This document shows, piece by piece, positions 7,089 through 15,939 of a stretch of DNA of 64,000 nt (positions are counted from its first letter, which is position 1; every line of letters begins with the position of its first letter). The translations under genes were made by a program, and so were the position numbers. The DNA lies in the NCBI GenBank assembly GCA_036381015.1, contig DASVDR010000011.1, forward strand, positions 1-64,000, read 5' to 3'. A model generated the notes under the pieces. The model searched no databases and was not told where the DNA came from. It was given only the letters and a program-made list of their open reading frames with translations. This DNA is from Gammaproteobacteria bacterium. Its GTDB lineage: Bacteria; Pseudomonadota; Gammaproteobacteria; Steroidobacterales; Rariloculaceae.

Positions 7089-7832
7089 TCAGCCTGCCGG
7101 ATCGAGCCGCTGCCCGGAGACGCCGCGACTGTCCGGGCCGAGCAGATAAAGATACGGGCCGACGACCTCTTCCGGCGGCTTGACCGTCTCGGGGTCCTCG
7201 GCCGGATAGGCGCGGGCGCGCATCTGCGTTCGAGTGGCACCCGGGTTGATGCAGTTGACGCGAATCGACGTCTTGTCGAGCTCGTCCGCGAGGATTTGCG
7301 CAAGCCCTTCCACCGCGAATTTGGACGCCGAATACGCGCCCCAGTAGGCCCGCCCCTTTCGGCCCACGCCGCTCGTCGTGAAGATCAGCGACGCATCCGG
7401 CGATTGCTTAAGCAGCGGCAACAGGCAGCGCGTAAGGATGAAGACGGTATTCACGTTCACGTGCATCACGCGCTGCCATACGCCGATGTCGTGGTGCTCG
7501 ATGGGGCTGCGGTCGCCGAGAATCGCGGCATTGTGCACGAGACCGTCGAGCCGTCCGAAGCTCGATTCGATCTCGGAGGTCAGATGCTGGTACTCGGGCC
7601 CTTGCGCGCGCTCGAGGTCGAGTTGCGCGATCGCCGGCGTCGGCCCGATCTTCGCGACCTCGTCATGGAGTTGCTCGAGCGCAGGCCGATTGCGCCCATG
7701 GAGCAGCACCGTCGCGCCGTGCCGCGCGGCGGCGAGTGCGAGCGCGCGGCCAATCCCCCGCGTCGTGCCGGTGATCAGAATGACGCGGCCTTCGAGCAGG
7801 CCGGCGCGCGGCGAGTAGCTCCAGGGATCCAT
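7089..7832 (-). CDS. yciK: YciK-type short-chain dehydrogenase/reductase
   Basis: ATG 7832 gives 247 residues, matching YciK length; 34 further upstream codons are open but would overlap rmuC. The Rossmann motif TGTTRGIG is near residue 22, LVHNAAILG near 90, and the catalytic Ser and YSASK tetrad near residues 145-165. PGATRTQMRARAYPAED and the C-terminal GPDSRGVSGQRLDP are typical for YciK. The substrate is unknown. Last gene of the minus-strand operon mtaD-ubiG-mupP-rmuC-yciK, 10 bases after rmuC. In Pseudomonas the same SDR lies next to mupP. Confidence 0.88.
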   Translation of the reverse strand: MDPWSYSPRAGLLEGRVILITGTTRGIGRALALAAARHGATVLLHGRNRPALEQLHDEVAKIGPTPAIAQLDLERAQGPEYQHLTSEIESSFGRLDGLVHNAAILGDRSPIEHHDIGVWQRVMHVNVNTVFILTRCLLPLLKQSPDASLIFTTSGVGRKGRAYWGAYSASKFAVEGLAQILADELDKTSIRVNCINPGATRTQMRARAYPAEDPETVKPPEEVVGPYLYLLGPDSRGVSGQRLDPAG

Positions 7833-7842
7833 CCGTCCGAGG

Positions 7843-9213
7843 CTATTCGCGTGCGGTGGAGACCGCAAGGCGGTCCGCAACCTCGGCGTCGTCCGAGTCG
7901 CGCCCCATGTCGGCCGCGTCGGCGCACTCTGCATTGCTCGCCTCGACGACGGCGGCGCCCTCGCGCGGAGATTCCTCTATCGGCGACAGCGTAGGCAACT
8001 CCTGCCGCGGCGTAACGCCGAGTTCCGTGAAGCGGCGCGCCCCAGGCAGGACCAACCGCTCGAGCGAACCGATGCCGCGGTTATAGGCCTTGACGCTGTC
8101 GCCGAGCGACTTGCCGACCTGGAGAAGGTGACCTGCGAACGAGTTCAATCGCTCGTAGAGCTGCGTCCCGATGCGGCGGATCTCCGCGGCGTTCTCCGTG
8201 AGCGTGACCTGCTGCCAGCCATAGGCCACGGCCTTGAGCAGCGCGACCAAGCTCGTCGGCGTCGCGAGAATGATGTTTTGCCGCAGCGCCTCGTCCAGAA
8301 GCGCAGGGCGCTGCGACAGAGCGGCGCTCAGAAACTGATCGCCGGGAATGAACAGGATGACGAACTCGGGGCTCTTTTCGAACTGAGTCCAGTAGGCCTT
8401 CGCGCTCAGCTCTCGTACCCGCTCGGCTAGCGTCGCTGCGTGGCGCGCGAATGCGGCGCGCTTCGCCGCCTCGTCCTCCGATTGAATCGCATCGAGATAG
8501 GCATCGAGGGGCGTCTTCACGTCGACGACGAGCTGCCGCCCTTCGGGGAGATGGATCACCATGTCCGGGCGGATCGCGCCGTCCGCCGTCGCCCGGTGAC
8601 TCTGGCTCACGAAGTCGCAATGCTCGACCATTCCCGCGAGCTCCACTAGACGGCGCAGCGTGATCTCGCCCCATTGGCCGCGAACCTCGGGGCGCCGCAG
8701 CGCGCTCACGAGGTTCCGCGTCTCGACGCTCAGCTCGCGTTGGCTCGCCGTGATCGCCTCGAGCTGCGCCTGCAACACGGCCTGCGATTCGCGGCGCGAC
8801 TTCTCGAGCTCTTGAAGCTGAACGTCCGTGCGCTGCAGCGCCTCGCGTATCGGCCGCACGAGGTTCTCGATGGCCTGCTCGCGCGCGGCCAAATCTCCTT
8901 TCGCTCGCTCGTGGTGCACGCCCATGCTTTCACGGGCAAGCTTCAGGAACGTGTCGGCATGCGACCGGAACTGCTGGCTCGCGAGCTCGCCGAAGGTCGC
9001 GCTCAGACGCTCGCTCGCGAGCGCGAGCGCCGCCTCCCGCTCCGCCTCGGCGCTCGCCCGCGCTTGAAGCTCCGCCGTCCGTACCTGGAGGGCGGCCTTT
9101 AGCCGCACGCGGCCGACGTGCCCGATCGCGAGCCCCGCGAGCGCACCGACGAGAAGGCAGGAGCCCGCGCCGAGCAGAAACAGCCCGAACGAGACGGTAT
9201 CAGGCAGCGTCAT
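7843..9213 (-). CDS. rmuC: DNA recombination protein RmuC
   Basis: ATG 9213 (MTLPDTVSFG) gives 456 residues. A single N-terminal membrane helix (residues 8-32) is followed by a long coiled coil rich in Ala, Arg and Glu (about 40-165) and the RmuC nuclease-like domain: RGQWGEITLRRLVELAGM, VVDVKTPLDAYLDA, EFVILFIPGDQFLSAAL and ATPTSLVALLKAVAYGWQQ. The core resembles restriction-endonuclease-like folds; in E. coli RmuC limits inversion at short inverted repeats. The gene overlaps the end of the upstream phosphatase gene by 14 bases. Its insertion between mupP and yciK differs from the Pseudomonas order. Confidence 0.92.
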   Translation of the reverse strand: MTLPDTVSFGLFLLGAGSCLLVGALAGLAIGHVGRVRLKAALQVRTAELQARASAEAEREAALALASERLSATFGELASQQFRSHADTFLKLARESMGVHHERAKGDLAAREQAIENLVRPIREALQRTDVQLQELEKSRRESQAVLQAQLEAITASQRELSVETRNLVSALRRPEVRGQWGEITLRRLVELAGMVEHCDFVSQSHRATADGAIRPDMVIHLPEGRQLVVDVKTPLDAYLDAIQSEDEAAKRAAFARHAATLAERVRELSAKAYWTQFEKSPEFVILFIPGDQFLSAALSQRPALLDEALRQNIILATPTSLVALLKAVAYGWQQVTLTENAAEIRRIGTQLYERLNSFAGHLLQVGKSLGDSVKAYNRGIGSLERLVLPGARRFTELGVTPRQELPTLSPIEESPREGAAVVEASNAECADAADMGRDSDDAEVADRLAVSTARE

Positions 9214-9880
9214 CGGCCTTCCGGCGAGCCAACGTGTCGATCGCCGCCGCAAGTCCGCTCGGGTGGCGGACGAGGAGGTCCGCGCTCCAGGCGCGCACGT
9301 CGTTGCCGGGACGAATGTAGCCGTATGCGGCCGCGATCGTCGCCATGCCCGCGGCGCGCCCGGCCTCGATGTCGCGCGGCGCGTCTCCGACGTAGACGCA
9401 TCGTGAGGGCGACGCGCCGAGCTCTTCGGCCGCGAGCAACAGCGGCGCGGGGTCCGGCTTCTTCTGTGGAAGCCGGTCGCCGCTCACCACCGAGCCGAAT
9501 CGCTCCGCGACCCCGAGACGCTCGAGCAACGGGACTGTCATCTCGTGAGGTTTGTTCGTCACGATCCCCCATCTTTTAGGAGATCCAAGATTAACAAGTT
9601 TCTCTAACGATAGGAATAACCGAGATTTTGCGCATACCGCGCCCGAGTAGATCTCGAGGAACCTGGCGCGCAGCTGCTCGATGGCGGCCGGAGACGTCTC
9701 GGCACCGAAACCGAGACGGATCAGCCCGAGCGCGCCGTTCGAGACCTCGTTGCGCGCGACGGCATAGGGAACGGGCGGCTTCCCCGCTTCCGCGAGCAGC
9801 CGATTCAGCACCGCAACGAGATCCGGAGCGGTGTCGACGAGCGTGCCGTCGAGGTCGAAGAGTACCGCGTCGACGCTCAT
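9200..9880 (-). CDS. mupP: HAD phosphatase, MupP-like (MurNAc-6-phosphate) or Gph
   Basis: A 226-residue HAD hydrolase with motif I FDLDGTLVDTAP (Asp9, Asp11), motif II IVTNK, Lys in QKKPDP and motif IV VYVGDAPRDIEAGR. General annotation would be phosphoglycolate phosphatase. However, its position between ubiG and yciK, and segments such as VSNGALGLIRLGF, RFLEIYSG and AYGYIRPGND...WSADLLVRHP, resemble Pseudomonas MupP, which dephosphorylates N-acetylmuramic acid 6-phosphate in the peptidoglycan recycling bypass. MupP identity is inference from context and memory of the family. Codons about 80-110 (9550-9640) are an AT-rich island with TTA, CTA and AGA codons in an otherwise GC-rich gene. Confidence 0.75.
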   Translation of the reverse strand: MSVDAVLFDLDGTLVDTAPDLVAVLNRLLAEAGKPPVPYAVARNEVSNGALGLIRLGFGAETSPAAIEQLRARFLEIYSGAVCAKSRLFLSLEKLVNLGSPKRWGIVTNKPHEMTVPLLERLGVAERFGSVVSGDRLPQKKPDPAPLLLAAEELGASPSRCVYVGDAPRDIEAGRAAGMATIAAAYGYIRPGNDVRAWSADLLVRHPSGLAAAIDTLARRKADDAA

Positions 9881-10599
9881 GTCGCGGCTTTGCGCGTATG
9901 GGCGAAATAATTGACGTCGACGTTGCCGCCCAATGAGTAGCGGTCGAGCAGGGGATTGAAATGCAAGCCGGTCAGCTCCTCGAGGGCGAGACCGCTTCGC
10001 CTGCACCATGCGGCAAGCTCCGAAGGCCGGATCAGCTTCAGATATTCGTGCGTGCCGCGGGGCACGATGCGGAGGACGTGCTCTGCTCCGACGATCGCGA
10101 ACAGGAAGCTCTTGACGTTGCGGTTGATCGTGGAGAAGAACACCGCCCCGCCCGGCTTGACCGCGGCCGCGCACGCGGCGACCACGTCTTCCGGATGCGG
10201 CACGTGCTCGAGAAGCTCGAAACAGGTGACCGCGTCGAACTCGCCCTCGCGGGCCTTCGCGACCGAGGCGACGTCGGTGCATTGGTAGTCGATGGAGAGG
10301 CCGCTCAGCGCCGCGTGCGAGCGGGCGATGTCGATGCACGCGGGCGCCATGTCGATACCCGTGACGTTCGCGCCTTCGGCCGCGAGAGCCTCGCTGAAAA
10401 TGCCGCCTCCGCACCCGACGTCGAGGACCTGGGCTGACTCGAGCGCGACGCGGCGGCGCACATAATCGAGCCGCAGCGCGTTGATCCGGTGCAGCGTCGC
10501 GAAAGGACCGTCGGGGTCCCACCAGTCCGCGGACAGCGCGGAGAATTTTTCGAGCTCCGCAGGATCGGCGCTGCCCGCTGCGCCCGTCGTCGTGCTCAT
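9877..10599 (-). CDS. ubiG: Ubiquinone biosynthesis O-methyltransferase UbiG
   Basis: A 240-residue SAM-dependent methyltransferase: FSALSADWWDPDGPFATLHRIN is the UbiG N-terminus, motif I is LDVGCGGGIFSEALA, and CFELLEHVPHPEDVV plus STINRNVKSF and GTHEYLKLIRPSEL are UbiG-specific. It performs both O-methylations of ubiquinone synthesis. Start and stop overlap its neighbours by 4 bases each (ATGA), showing a tightly coupled operon. The frame is open for a further 1,300 codons upstream across the antisense strand of mtaD and gyrA, but that is a high-GC artefact; ATG 10599 fits the family. Confidence 0.94.
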   Translation of the reverse strand: MSTTTGAAGSADPAELEKFSALSADWWDPDGPFATLHRINALRLDYVRRRVALESAQVLDVGCGGGIFSEALAAEGANVTGIDMAPACIDIARSHAALSGLSIDYQCTDVASVAKAREGEFDAVTCFELLEHVPHPEDVVAACAAAVKPGGAVFFSTINRNVKSFLFAIVGAEHVLRIVPRGTHEYLKLIRPSELAAWCRRSGLALEELTGLHFNPLLDRYSLGGNVDVNYFAHTRKAAT

Positions 10600-11936
10600 G
10601 ATGCTCCCGGTGCCGAACGTGCCGCCAGGAGCCGCTCGCTCCAGCGAGCGGCGCTCTCGCAGACGGCGCCCACGTCCATGCGTGCGTGCACGCCGTCGAC
10701 GATCAGGTGCTCGCCTGCGACCCATACGTCGGTGACGTGCTCGCGCGACGCAGAGTAAACCAGCTGCGAGAGCGGATCGAGCACGGGCTGCAGCGCGACG
10801 TCGCTCAGCGCGACGCAAATGACGTCTGCCGCCTTGCCGGCCGCAAGCGTTCCGATCTCCTGCTCGAGGCCCACGGCTTTCGCGCCGTTCAGCGTCGCCA
10901 TTCGAATCGCCGCGCGGGCCGGCACCGCCGTCGGGTCTCCCGCCGTGCATTTCCCGAGCAGCGCCGCGGCGCCCATTTCCGACCAGAGATCGAGGCGATT
11001 GTTGCTCGCGGCGCCGTCCGTGCCGAGAGCGACGTTGACGCCCGCGCGCAGCAGCGCGTGAACCGGGCAAGCGCCGCTCGCAAGCTTCATGTTCGAGCGC
11101 GGGCAGTGAACGATGCTCGAGCCCGCGTTCGCAAGCGCTTGGATTTCCTCCTCGAGGAGCTGCGTGGCGTGCACGCCGATCAGGGCGGGGGTCAGCAGAC
11201 CGAGGGCGTCGAGGCGGGCGAGCGGGCGCCTGCCGGTGGCGGCCACGGCCTCGGCGACCTCGGATGCGGTCTCGTGCAGGTGAGTGTGCACGGGGACGTC
11301 GAGCTCGTCGGCGAGCTGACGAATGCGCGCGAGGGTCGCGTCGGACGTCGAGTAGGGCGCATGCGGCGCGAACGTGGTGGAGATCAGCGGACTGCCTTTG
11401 TACCTGTCCCGCACCGCCAAGCCCTTGCTGATGTACTCGTCGGCCGTCGCAGCCCAGACCGTCGGGAACTCGATGGCGATCATGCCGACGACGGCCCGCA
11501 TGCCGGCCTCGAGCGCCGTTTCCGCGACGACGTCGGGAAAGTAGTACATGTCGGAGAAGCAGGTGATGCCGCCCTTCAGCATTTCGGCGATCGCGAGACG
11601 TGTGCCATCGCGCACCATCTCCGGGTTCACCCATTTCGCTTCGGCAGGCCAAATCCGCTCCCCGAGCCAGCGGTCGAGCGGGAGGTCGTCCGCGAAGCCC
11701 CGGAACAGCGACATCGCCGCATGGCAATGGGCGTTGACGAGGCCCGGCATCAGGACGTGATCGGGGCGCTCGTGCAGCGCGTCCGGCGCGAAGCGGGTTT
11801 CGGCTTCCGCGCGCGGCAGCACCGCGACGATCCTGCCGCGGTCGATCGCCACGGCGAAATCTTCGTTCGCGCACACCTCCGGCTCGACCGGAACCGTCCA
11901 GCGCGGGCAGATCAGGGTATCGATGCGTTCGGCCAT
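10596..11936 (-). CDS. mtaD: Amidohydrolase, MtaD/TrzA family (MTA/SAH deaminase-like)
   Basis: ATG 11936 (MAERIDTLICPRW) gives 446 residues. Metal ligands: NAHCHAAM (His70, His72), the HTHLHE histidine near residue 235, GVHAT and the catalytic Asp in LGTDGAASNNRLD. The MtaD-type motif PRSNMKLASG is present. Family members deaminate 5-methylthioadenosine or S-adenosylhomocysteine; in Pseudomonas mtaD sits beside mtnA, but no mtnA occurs here. Related deaminases act on other rings, so substrate is inferred from context. First gene of the minus-strand operon, divergent from gyrA. Confidence 0.85.
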   Translation of the reverse strand: MAERIDTLICPRWTVPVEPEVCANEDFAVAIDRGRIVAVLPRAEAETRFAPDALHERPDHVLMPGLVNAHCHAAMSLFRGFADDLPLDRWLGERIWPAEAKWVNPEMVRDGTRLAIAEMLKGGITCFSDMYYFPDVVAETALEAGMRAVVGMIAIEFPTVWAATADEYISKGLAVRDRYKGSPLISTTFAPHAPYSTSDATLARIRQLADELDVPVHTHLHETASEVAEAVAATGRRPLARLDALGLLTPALIGVHATQLLEEEIQALANAGSSIVHCPRSNMKLASGACPVHALLRAGVNVALGTDGAASNNRLDLWSEMGAAALLGKCTAGDPTAVPARAAIRMATLNGAKAVGLEQEIGTLAAGKAADVICVALSDVALQPVLDPLSQLVYSASREHVTDVWVAGEHLIVDGVHARMDVGAVCESAARWSERLLAARSAPGAS

Positions 11937-12030
11937 TCTCGCTCCCTCGGCCGGGCCCGCTACCGGTGCACGGCGCCGGCGCAAGTATAGCCTCTCGAGG
12001 GTCTTGCCGGACCTGCGAAAGGCGCCTCCC

Positions 12031-12041
12031 TGTGGTAGAAT
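12031..12041 (+). promoter_or_regulatory. Likely gyrA -10 region
   Basis: TGTGGTAGAAT contains TAGAAT at 12036-12041, preceded by a TG-type extension, about 170 bases before gyrA, and followed by a T-rich stretch. The matching -35 (about 12013) is poor. On the other strand, TATACT at 11989-11984 could serve mtaD. Assigned by eye. Confidence 0.4.
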
Positions 12042-12213
12042 TCGTTTTGTTTTTTGAGCACTTGAATCCTGTCTGTCCGGCTGCCGTTTTCGGTCGACAG
12101 CAGTGGCCGGCCCCGCAGGTGCGCGGGCCCTGAACACCATACCTCGCGTTTCTCTCGAGTTCTCCTTGGTGACGCGTCAAGGGAGACAGGGACCGTATTT
12201 TTGAGCGAAACGA

Positions 12214-14802
12214 ATGGCTGAAGGCGCGAAGGAAATCCTGCCCGTCAATCTCGAGGACGAGATGCGGCAGTCGTACCTCGATTACGCGATGAGCGTGATC
12301 GTCGGGCGAGCGCTCCCGGACGTCCGCGACGGGTTGAAACCCGTGCACCGCCGGGTGCTGCATGCGATGCGCGAGCTCGGGAACGACTACAACCGGCCGT
12401 ACAAGAAGTCCGCCCGCGTGGTCGGCGACGTGATCGGTAAGTATCACCCGCACGGCGACGCCGCGGTGTACGACGCGATCGTCCGCCTCGCGCAGGATTT
12501 CTCGATGCGCTACCTGCTGATCGACGGGCAGGGCAACTTCGGCTCGGTCGACGGCGACGCGCCGGCGGCGATGCGCTACACCGAGGTGCGGATGGCGCGC
12601 ATCACGCAGGAGCTGCTCGCCGACATCGAGAAGGAAACGGTCGATTTCGTCCCGAACTACGACGAGTCCGAGCGCGAGCCTTCCGTCCTGCCCACGCGCA
12701 TCCCGAACCTGCTGATCAACGGCTCCTCGGGCATCGCGGTCGGGATGGCGACGAACATTCCGCCGCACAATCTCGGCGAGGTCGTCAACGCGTGCCTCGC
12801 GCTGCTCGAGACCCCTTCGATCAGCATCGCGGAGCTGCTCAAGCACGTTCCCGGCCCGGATTTCCCCACGGCTGGGCAGATTCACGGGGTGCAGGGCATC
12901 GTCAGCGCCTATACCACGGGCCGAGGCCGCATCTACGTGCGCGCGCGTACGCACGTCGAGGAGATCGACGAGCGCAGCGGCCGCGAGGCGATCATCGTCA
13001 CGGAGCTGCCGTACCAGGTCAACAAGGCGCGCCTGATCGAGAAGATCGCCGAGCTCGTCCGCGAGAAGCGCCTCGAAGGCATCAGCGAGCTGCGCGACGA
13101 ATCCGACAAGGACGGCATGCGCATCGTCATCGAGCTCCGCCGCGGCGAGATGTCCGACGTCGTGCTGAACAATCTGTTCAAGCAAACGCCGCTGCAGAGC
13201 GTCTTCGGCATCAACATGGTCGGCCTCGTGGACGGGCAACCGCGGCTCCTCACGCTGAAGGAGCTGCTCGAGGCCTTCCTGCGCCATCGGCGCGAGGTCG
13301 TCACGCGGCGCACGCTCTACGATCTTCGCAAGGCCCGTGAGCGCGCCCACGTCCTCGAAGGGCAGATGGTGGCGCTTGCGAACATCGACGAGGTGATTGC
13401 GCTGATCAAGTCGTCGCCTTCGCCGGCCGAGGCGCGCGTCGCTCTCTGTGACCGGGTCTGGGCGCCCGGCGCGGTCGTCGGCATGCTCGAGCGTGCCGGC
13501 GCCGCGAACACCCGCCCCGAGGATCTGACCGAGGAGTGCGGCCTCATGGAGGGCGGGTACCGCCTCTCCACGGTCCAGGCGCAAGCGATCCTCGACCTGC
13601 GCCTGCACCGGTTGACGGGGCTCGAGCAGGAAAAAATCTCCCAAGAATACGGGGGGTTGATAGATAATATTCACGAATTTCTTCAAATCTTGTCCGATCC
13701 CGAGAAGCTGCAGTCCGTCATTCGCGGCGAGCTCGTCGAAGTGCGCGACCGTTACGCGGACCCGCGTCGCACCGAGATCGTCGAGGATTACAACGACCTG
13801 ACGATCGAGGACCTGATACCGGAGGCGTCGCTGGTCGTCACGCTTTCGCATGCGGGGTACGCGAAGGCGCAGCCGGTCGAGGACTACCAGGCTCAACGCC
13901 GCGGCGGGCGCGGCCGGGCCGCGGCTCGCGTCCGAGACGAGGACTTCATCGACCAGCTTTTCATCGCGCACTCGCACGACACGCTGCTCTGCTTCTCGAG
14001 CCGCGGCAAGGTGTACTGGCTCAAGGTGTACCAGCTGCCGCAGGCGGGCTCCGGCTCGCGCGGCCGTCCGATCGTGAATCTGCTGCCGCTCGAAGCCGAC
14101 GAGCGGATTAACGCCGTGCTGCCCGTGAAGTCCTACGACGAAGACAAGTACGTGTTCTTCGCCACGATGCAGGGCACCGTGAAGAAGACGCCGCTGATCG
14201 CGTTCTCGCGTCCGAGAACGAACGGCATCATCGCGATCGACTTGCGGCCGGACGACCGGCTGATCGGCGCCGGCATCACCGACGGGAAGCAGGACATCAT
14301 GCTGTTCGCGAGCTCCGGCAAGGCGATTCGCTTCTCGGAGGAGGGCGTGCGGCCGATGGGCCGGACGGCGGCGGGCGTGCGCGGTTTGAAGCTCTCCGGG
14401 CAAGGCGACGAGGTGATCGCGGTCAGCATTCTCGAGCAAGGCCCGCTTCTCCTCGCCACCGAGAACGGCTACGGGAAGCTCACGTCCGTCGACGAGTTTC
14501 CCGTGCAGGGGCGCGGCGGCCAGGGCGTGATCTCGATTCGCACGAGCGAGCGCAACGGCCGCGTCGTCGGCGCTCTGCAAGTCTCGCCCGACGACGAGGT
14601 CATGCTCATCACGTCGGCGGGAACACTGGTGCGCACACCGGTCTCCGAGATCTCGATGCTCGGCCGAAACACTCAGGGCGTGCGGCTCATTCGGCTCGAC
14701 GAGGGCGACCGGCTGGTCGGCATCGAGCGGGTCGAGGCCTTGCAGGACGACGGCGGGAACGGCGCGGCCTACGGCGCCGACGGGGCCTCCGACGAGGGGT
14801 GA
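12214..14802 (+). CDS. gyrA: DNA gyrase subunit A
   Basis: A complete 862-residue GyrA. The active-site Tyr122 lies in [10 protein letters not shown] at the same position as in E. coli. The quinolone-resistance region reads [17 protein letters not shown], so residue 83 is Ala, where E. coli has Ser, while Asp87 is kept. The GyrA box is [10 protein letters not shown], and the C-terminal beta-pinwheel repeats follow ([36 protein letters not shown]). The enzyme introduces negative supercoils with GyrB, not encoded here. Codons 472-494 form an AT-rich island (ATA, AAT, ATT, TTT) in the coiled-coil region. The family usually ends in an acidic tail; here it is short (DDGGNG...DEG). Confidence 0.97.
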   Translation: MAEGAKEILPVNLEDEMRQSYLDYAMSVIVGRALPDVRDGLKPVHRRVLHAMRELGNDYNRPYKKSARVVGDVIGKYHPHGDAAVYDAIVRLAQDFSMRYLLIDGQGNFGSVDGDAPAAMRYTEVRMARITQELLADIEKETVDFVPNYDESEREPSVLPTRIPNLLINGSSGIAVGMATNIPPHNLGEVVNACLALLETPSISIAELLKHVPGPDFPTAGQIHGVQGIVSAYTTGRGRIYVRARTHVEEIDERSGREAIIVTELPYQVNKARLIEKIAELVREKRLEGISELRDESDKDGMRIVIELRRGEMSDVVLNNLFKQTPLQSVFGINMVGLVDGQPRLLTLKELLEAFLRHRREVVTRRTLYDLRKARERAHVLEGQMVALANIDEVIALIKSSPSPAEARVALCDRVWAPGAVVGMLERAGAANTRPEDLTEECGLMEGGYRLSTVQAQAILDLRLHRLTGLEQEKISQEYGGLIDNIHEFLQILSDPEKLQSVIRGELVEVRDRYADPRRTEIVEDYNDLTIEDLIPEASLVVTLSHAGYAKAQPVEDYQAQRRGGRGRAAARVRDEDFIDQLFIAHSHDTLLCFSSRGKVYWLKVYQLPQAGSGSRGRPIVNLLPLEADERINAVLPVKSYDEDKYVFFATMQGTVKKTPLIAFSRPRTNGIIAIDLRPDDRLIGAGITDGKQDIMLFASSGKAIRFSEEGVRPMGRTAAGVRGLKLSGQGDEVIAVSILEQGPLLLATENGYGKLTSVDEFPVQGRGGQGVISIRTSERNGRVVGALQVSPDDEVMLITSAGTLVRTPVSEISMLGRNTQGVRLIRLDEGDRLVGIERVEALQDDGGNGAAYGADGASDEG

Positions 14803-14856
14803 CGACTCGGCCGGACGGAGTCGGCCGGTAATGCTTTAGGGACGGATAGTTACAGG

Positions 14857-15939
14857 ATGAATCGAGTGTACAACTTCAGCGCGGGCCCGGCGATGCTGCC
14901 CGAAGCCGTGCTGCGCCGCGCACAGGCCGAGCTGCTCGACTGGAAGGACAGCGGAATGTCCGTGATGGAGGTGAGCCACCGCGGAGCGGACTTCATCGAG
15001 TGCGCGGCCCGGGCGGAGAGCGCCTTGCGGGCGCTCCTCGAGGTGCCCGACGGTTACCGCGTGCTCTTTCTCCCCGGCGGCGCCACTGCGCAGTTCGCGG
15101 CCGTGCCGCTCAATCTCGCGCCGCCCGACGCTACGGTCGACTACGTGCTGACCGGCAGCTGGGGCAAGAAGGCCGCGGGGGAGGCCGCGCGCTATGCCGA
15201 GGTCAACATCGCCGCGGACGCGGCCGAGTCGGGCTACACGCTCATCCCGGATCGCTCCGAGTGGCGGCTCTCGAAGAACGCCGCCTACGTGCATTACACG
15301 CCGAACGAGACGATCGTCGGCGTGGAGTTCCATTCGATTCCGGAGGTCGGCGAAGCGCCGCTCGTGGCCGACATGTCGTCCACGATCCTGTCGCGGCCGC
15401 TCGACGTCGGCCGCTTCGGCGTGATCTATGCCGGCGCGCAGAAGAACATCGGCCCCGCGGGTCTCGGCATCGTCATCGTCCGGGAGGATTTGATCGGCCG
15501 CGCGCGGCGCGAGACGCCCGGCGTCTTCGATTACAAGATCATGGCCGAGTCCAACTCGATGTGGAACACGCCGCCGACGTTCGCCTGGTATCTCGCCGGC
15601 CTGATTTTCGAGTGGCTGGCCGAGCAGGGCGGGCTCGCCGTCATGGGCGAGCGCAACCGCGCCAAGGCGGAAGCGCTCTATGCGGCCATCGACGCTTCGG
15701 ACTTCTACTCGAACGCCGTGCGCGCGGACTGCCGCTCATGGATGAACGTGCCGTTCACGCTCGCCGATCCGTCGCTCGACAAGACCTTCCTCGAGGAGTC
15801 GAAGGCGGCCGGCCTCACGAACCTGAAGGGGCATCGCCTCGTCGGAGGCATGCGGGCGAGCCTGTACAATGCCATGCCGCTGGAAGGCGTCCAGGCGCTG
15901 ATCGAGTTCATGGCGGACTTCGAGAAGCGGAGGGCCTGA
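14857..15939 (+). CDS. serC: Phosphoserine aminotransferase
   Basis: A 360-residue class V aminotransferase starting VYNFSAGPAMLPEAVL, with MEVSHRGADF, FLPGGATAQFAAVP, DMSSTILSRPLDV and the PLP lysine in YAGAQKNIGPAGL; TPPTFAWYL and the C-terminal GGMRASLYNAMP are also conserved. It converts 3-phosphohydroxypyruvate to phosphoserine (serine synthesis) and, in gammaproteobacteria, also acts in pyridoxine synthesis. It overlaps the downstream dehydrogenase by one base (TGATG), so both steps of serine synthesis are coupled. It follows gyrA by 54 bases. Confidence 0.96.
   Translation: MNRVYNFSAGPAMLPEAVLRRAQAELLDWKDSGMSVMEVSHRGADFIECAARAESALRALLEVPDGYRVLFLPGGATAQFAAVPLNLAPPDATVDYVLTGSWGKKAAGEAARYAEVNIAADAAESGYTLIPDRSEWRLSKNAAYVHYTPNETIVGVEFHSIPEVGEAPLVADMSSTILSRPLDVGRFGVIYAGAQKNIGPAGLGIVIVREDLIGRARRETPGVFDYKIMAESNSMWNTPPTFAWYLAGLIFEWLAEQGGLAVMGERNRAKAEALYAAIDASDFYSNAVRADCRSWMNVPFTLADPSLDKTFLEESKAAGLTNLKGHRLVGGMRASLYNAMPLEGVQALIEFMADFEKRRA

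Noticed and set aside
13628-13693. AT-rich stretch in gyrA as an assembly error or inserted foreign DNA
   Set aside because: The frame is intact and the residues match the GyrA coiled coil, so it is kept as a codon-usage observation instead.
9877-14580. A 1,567-codon open frame on the minus strand over gyrA and mtaD
   Set aside because: Only its last 240 codons (UbiG) resemble a protein; the remainder is the complement of GC-rich genes and is low-complexity Arg/Ala/His.
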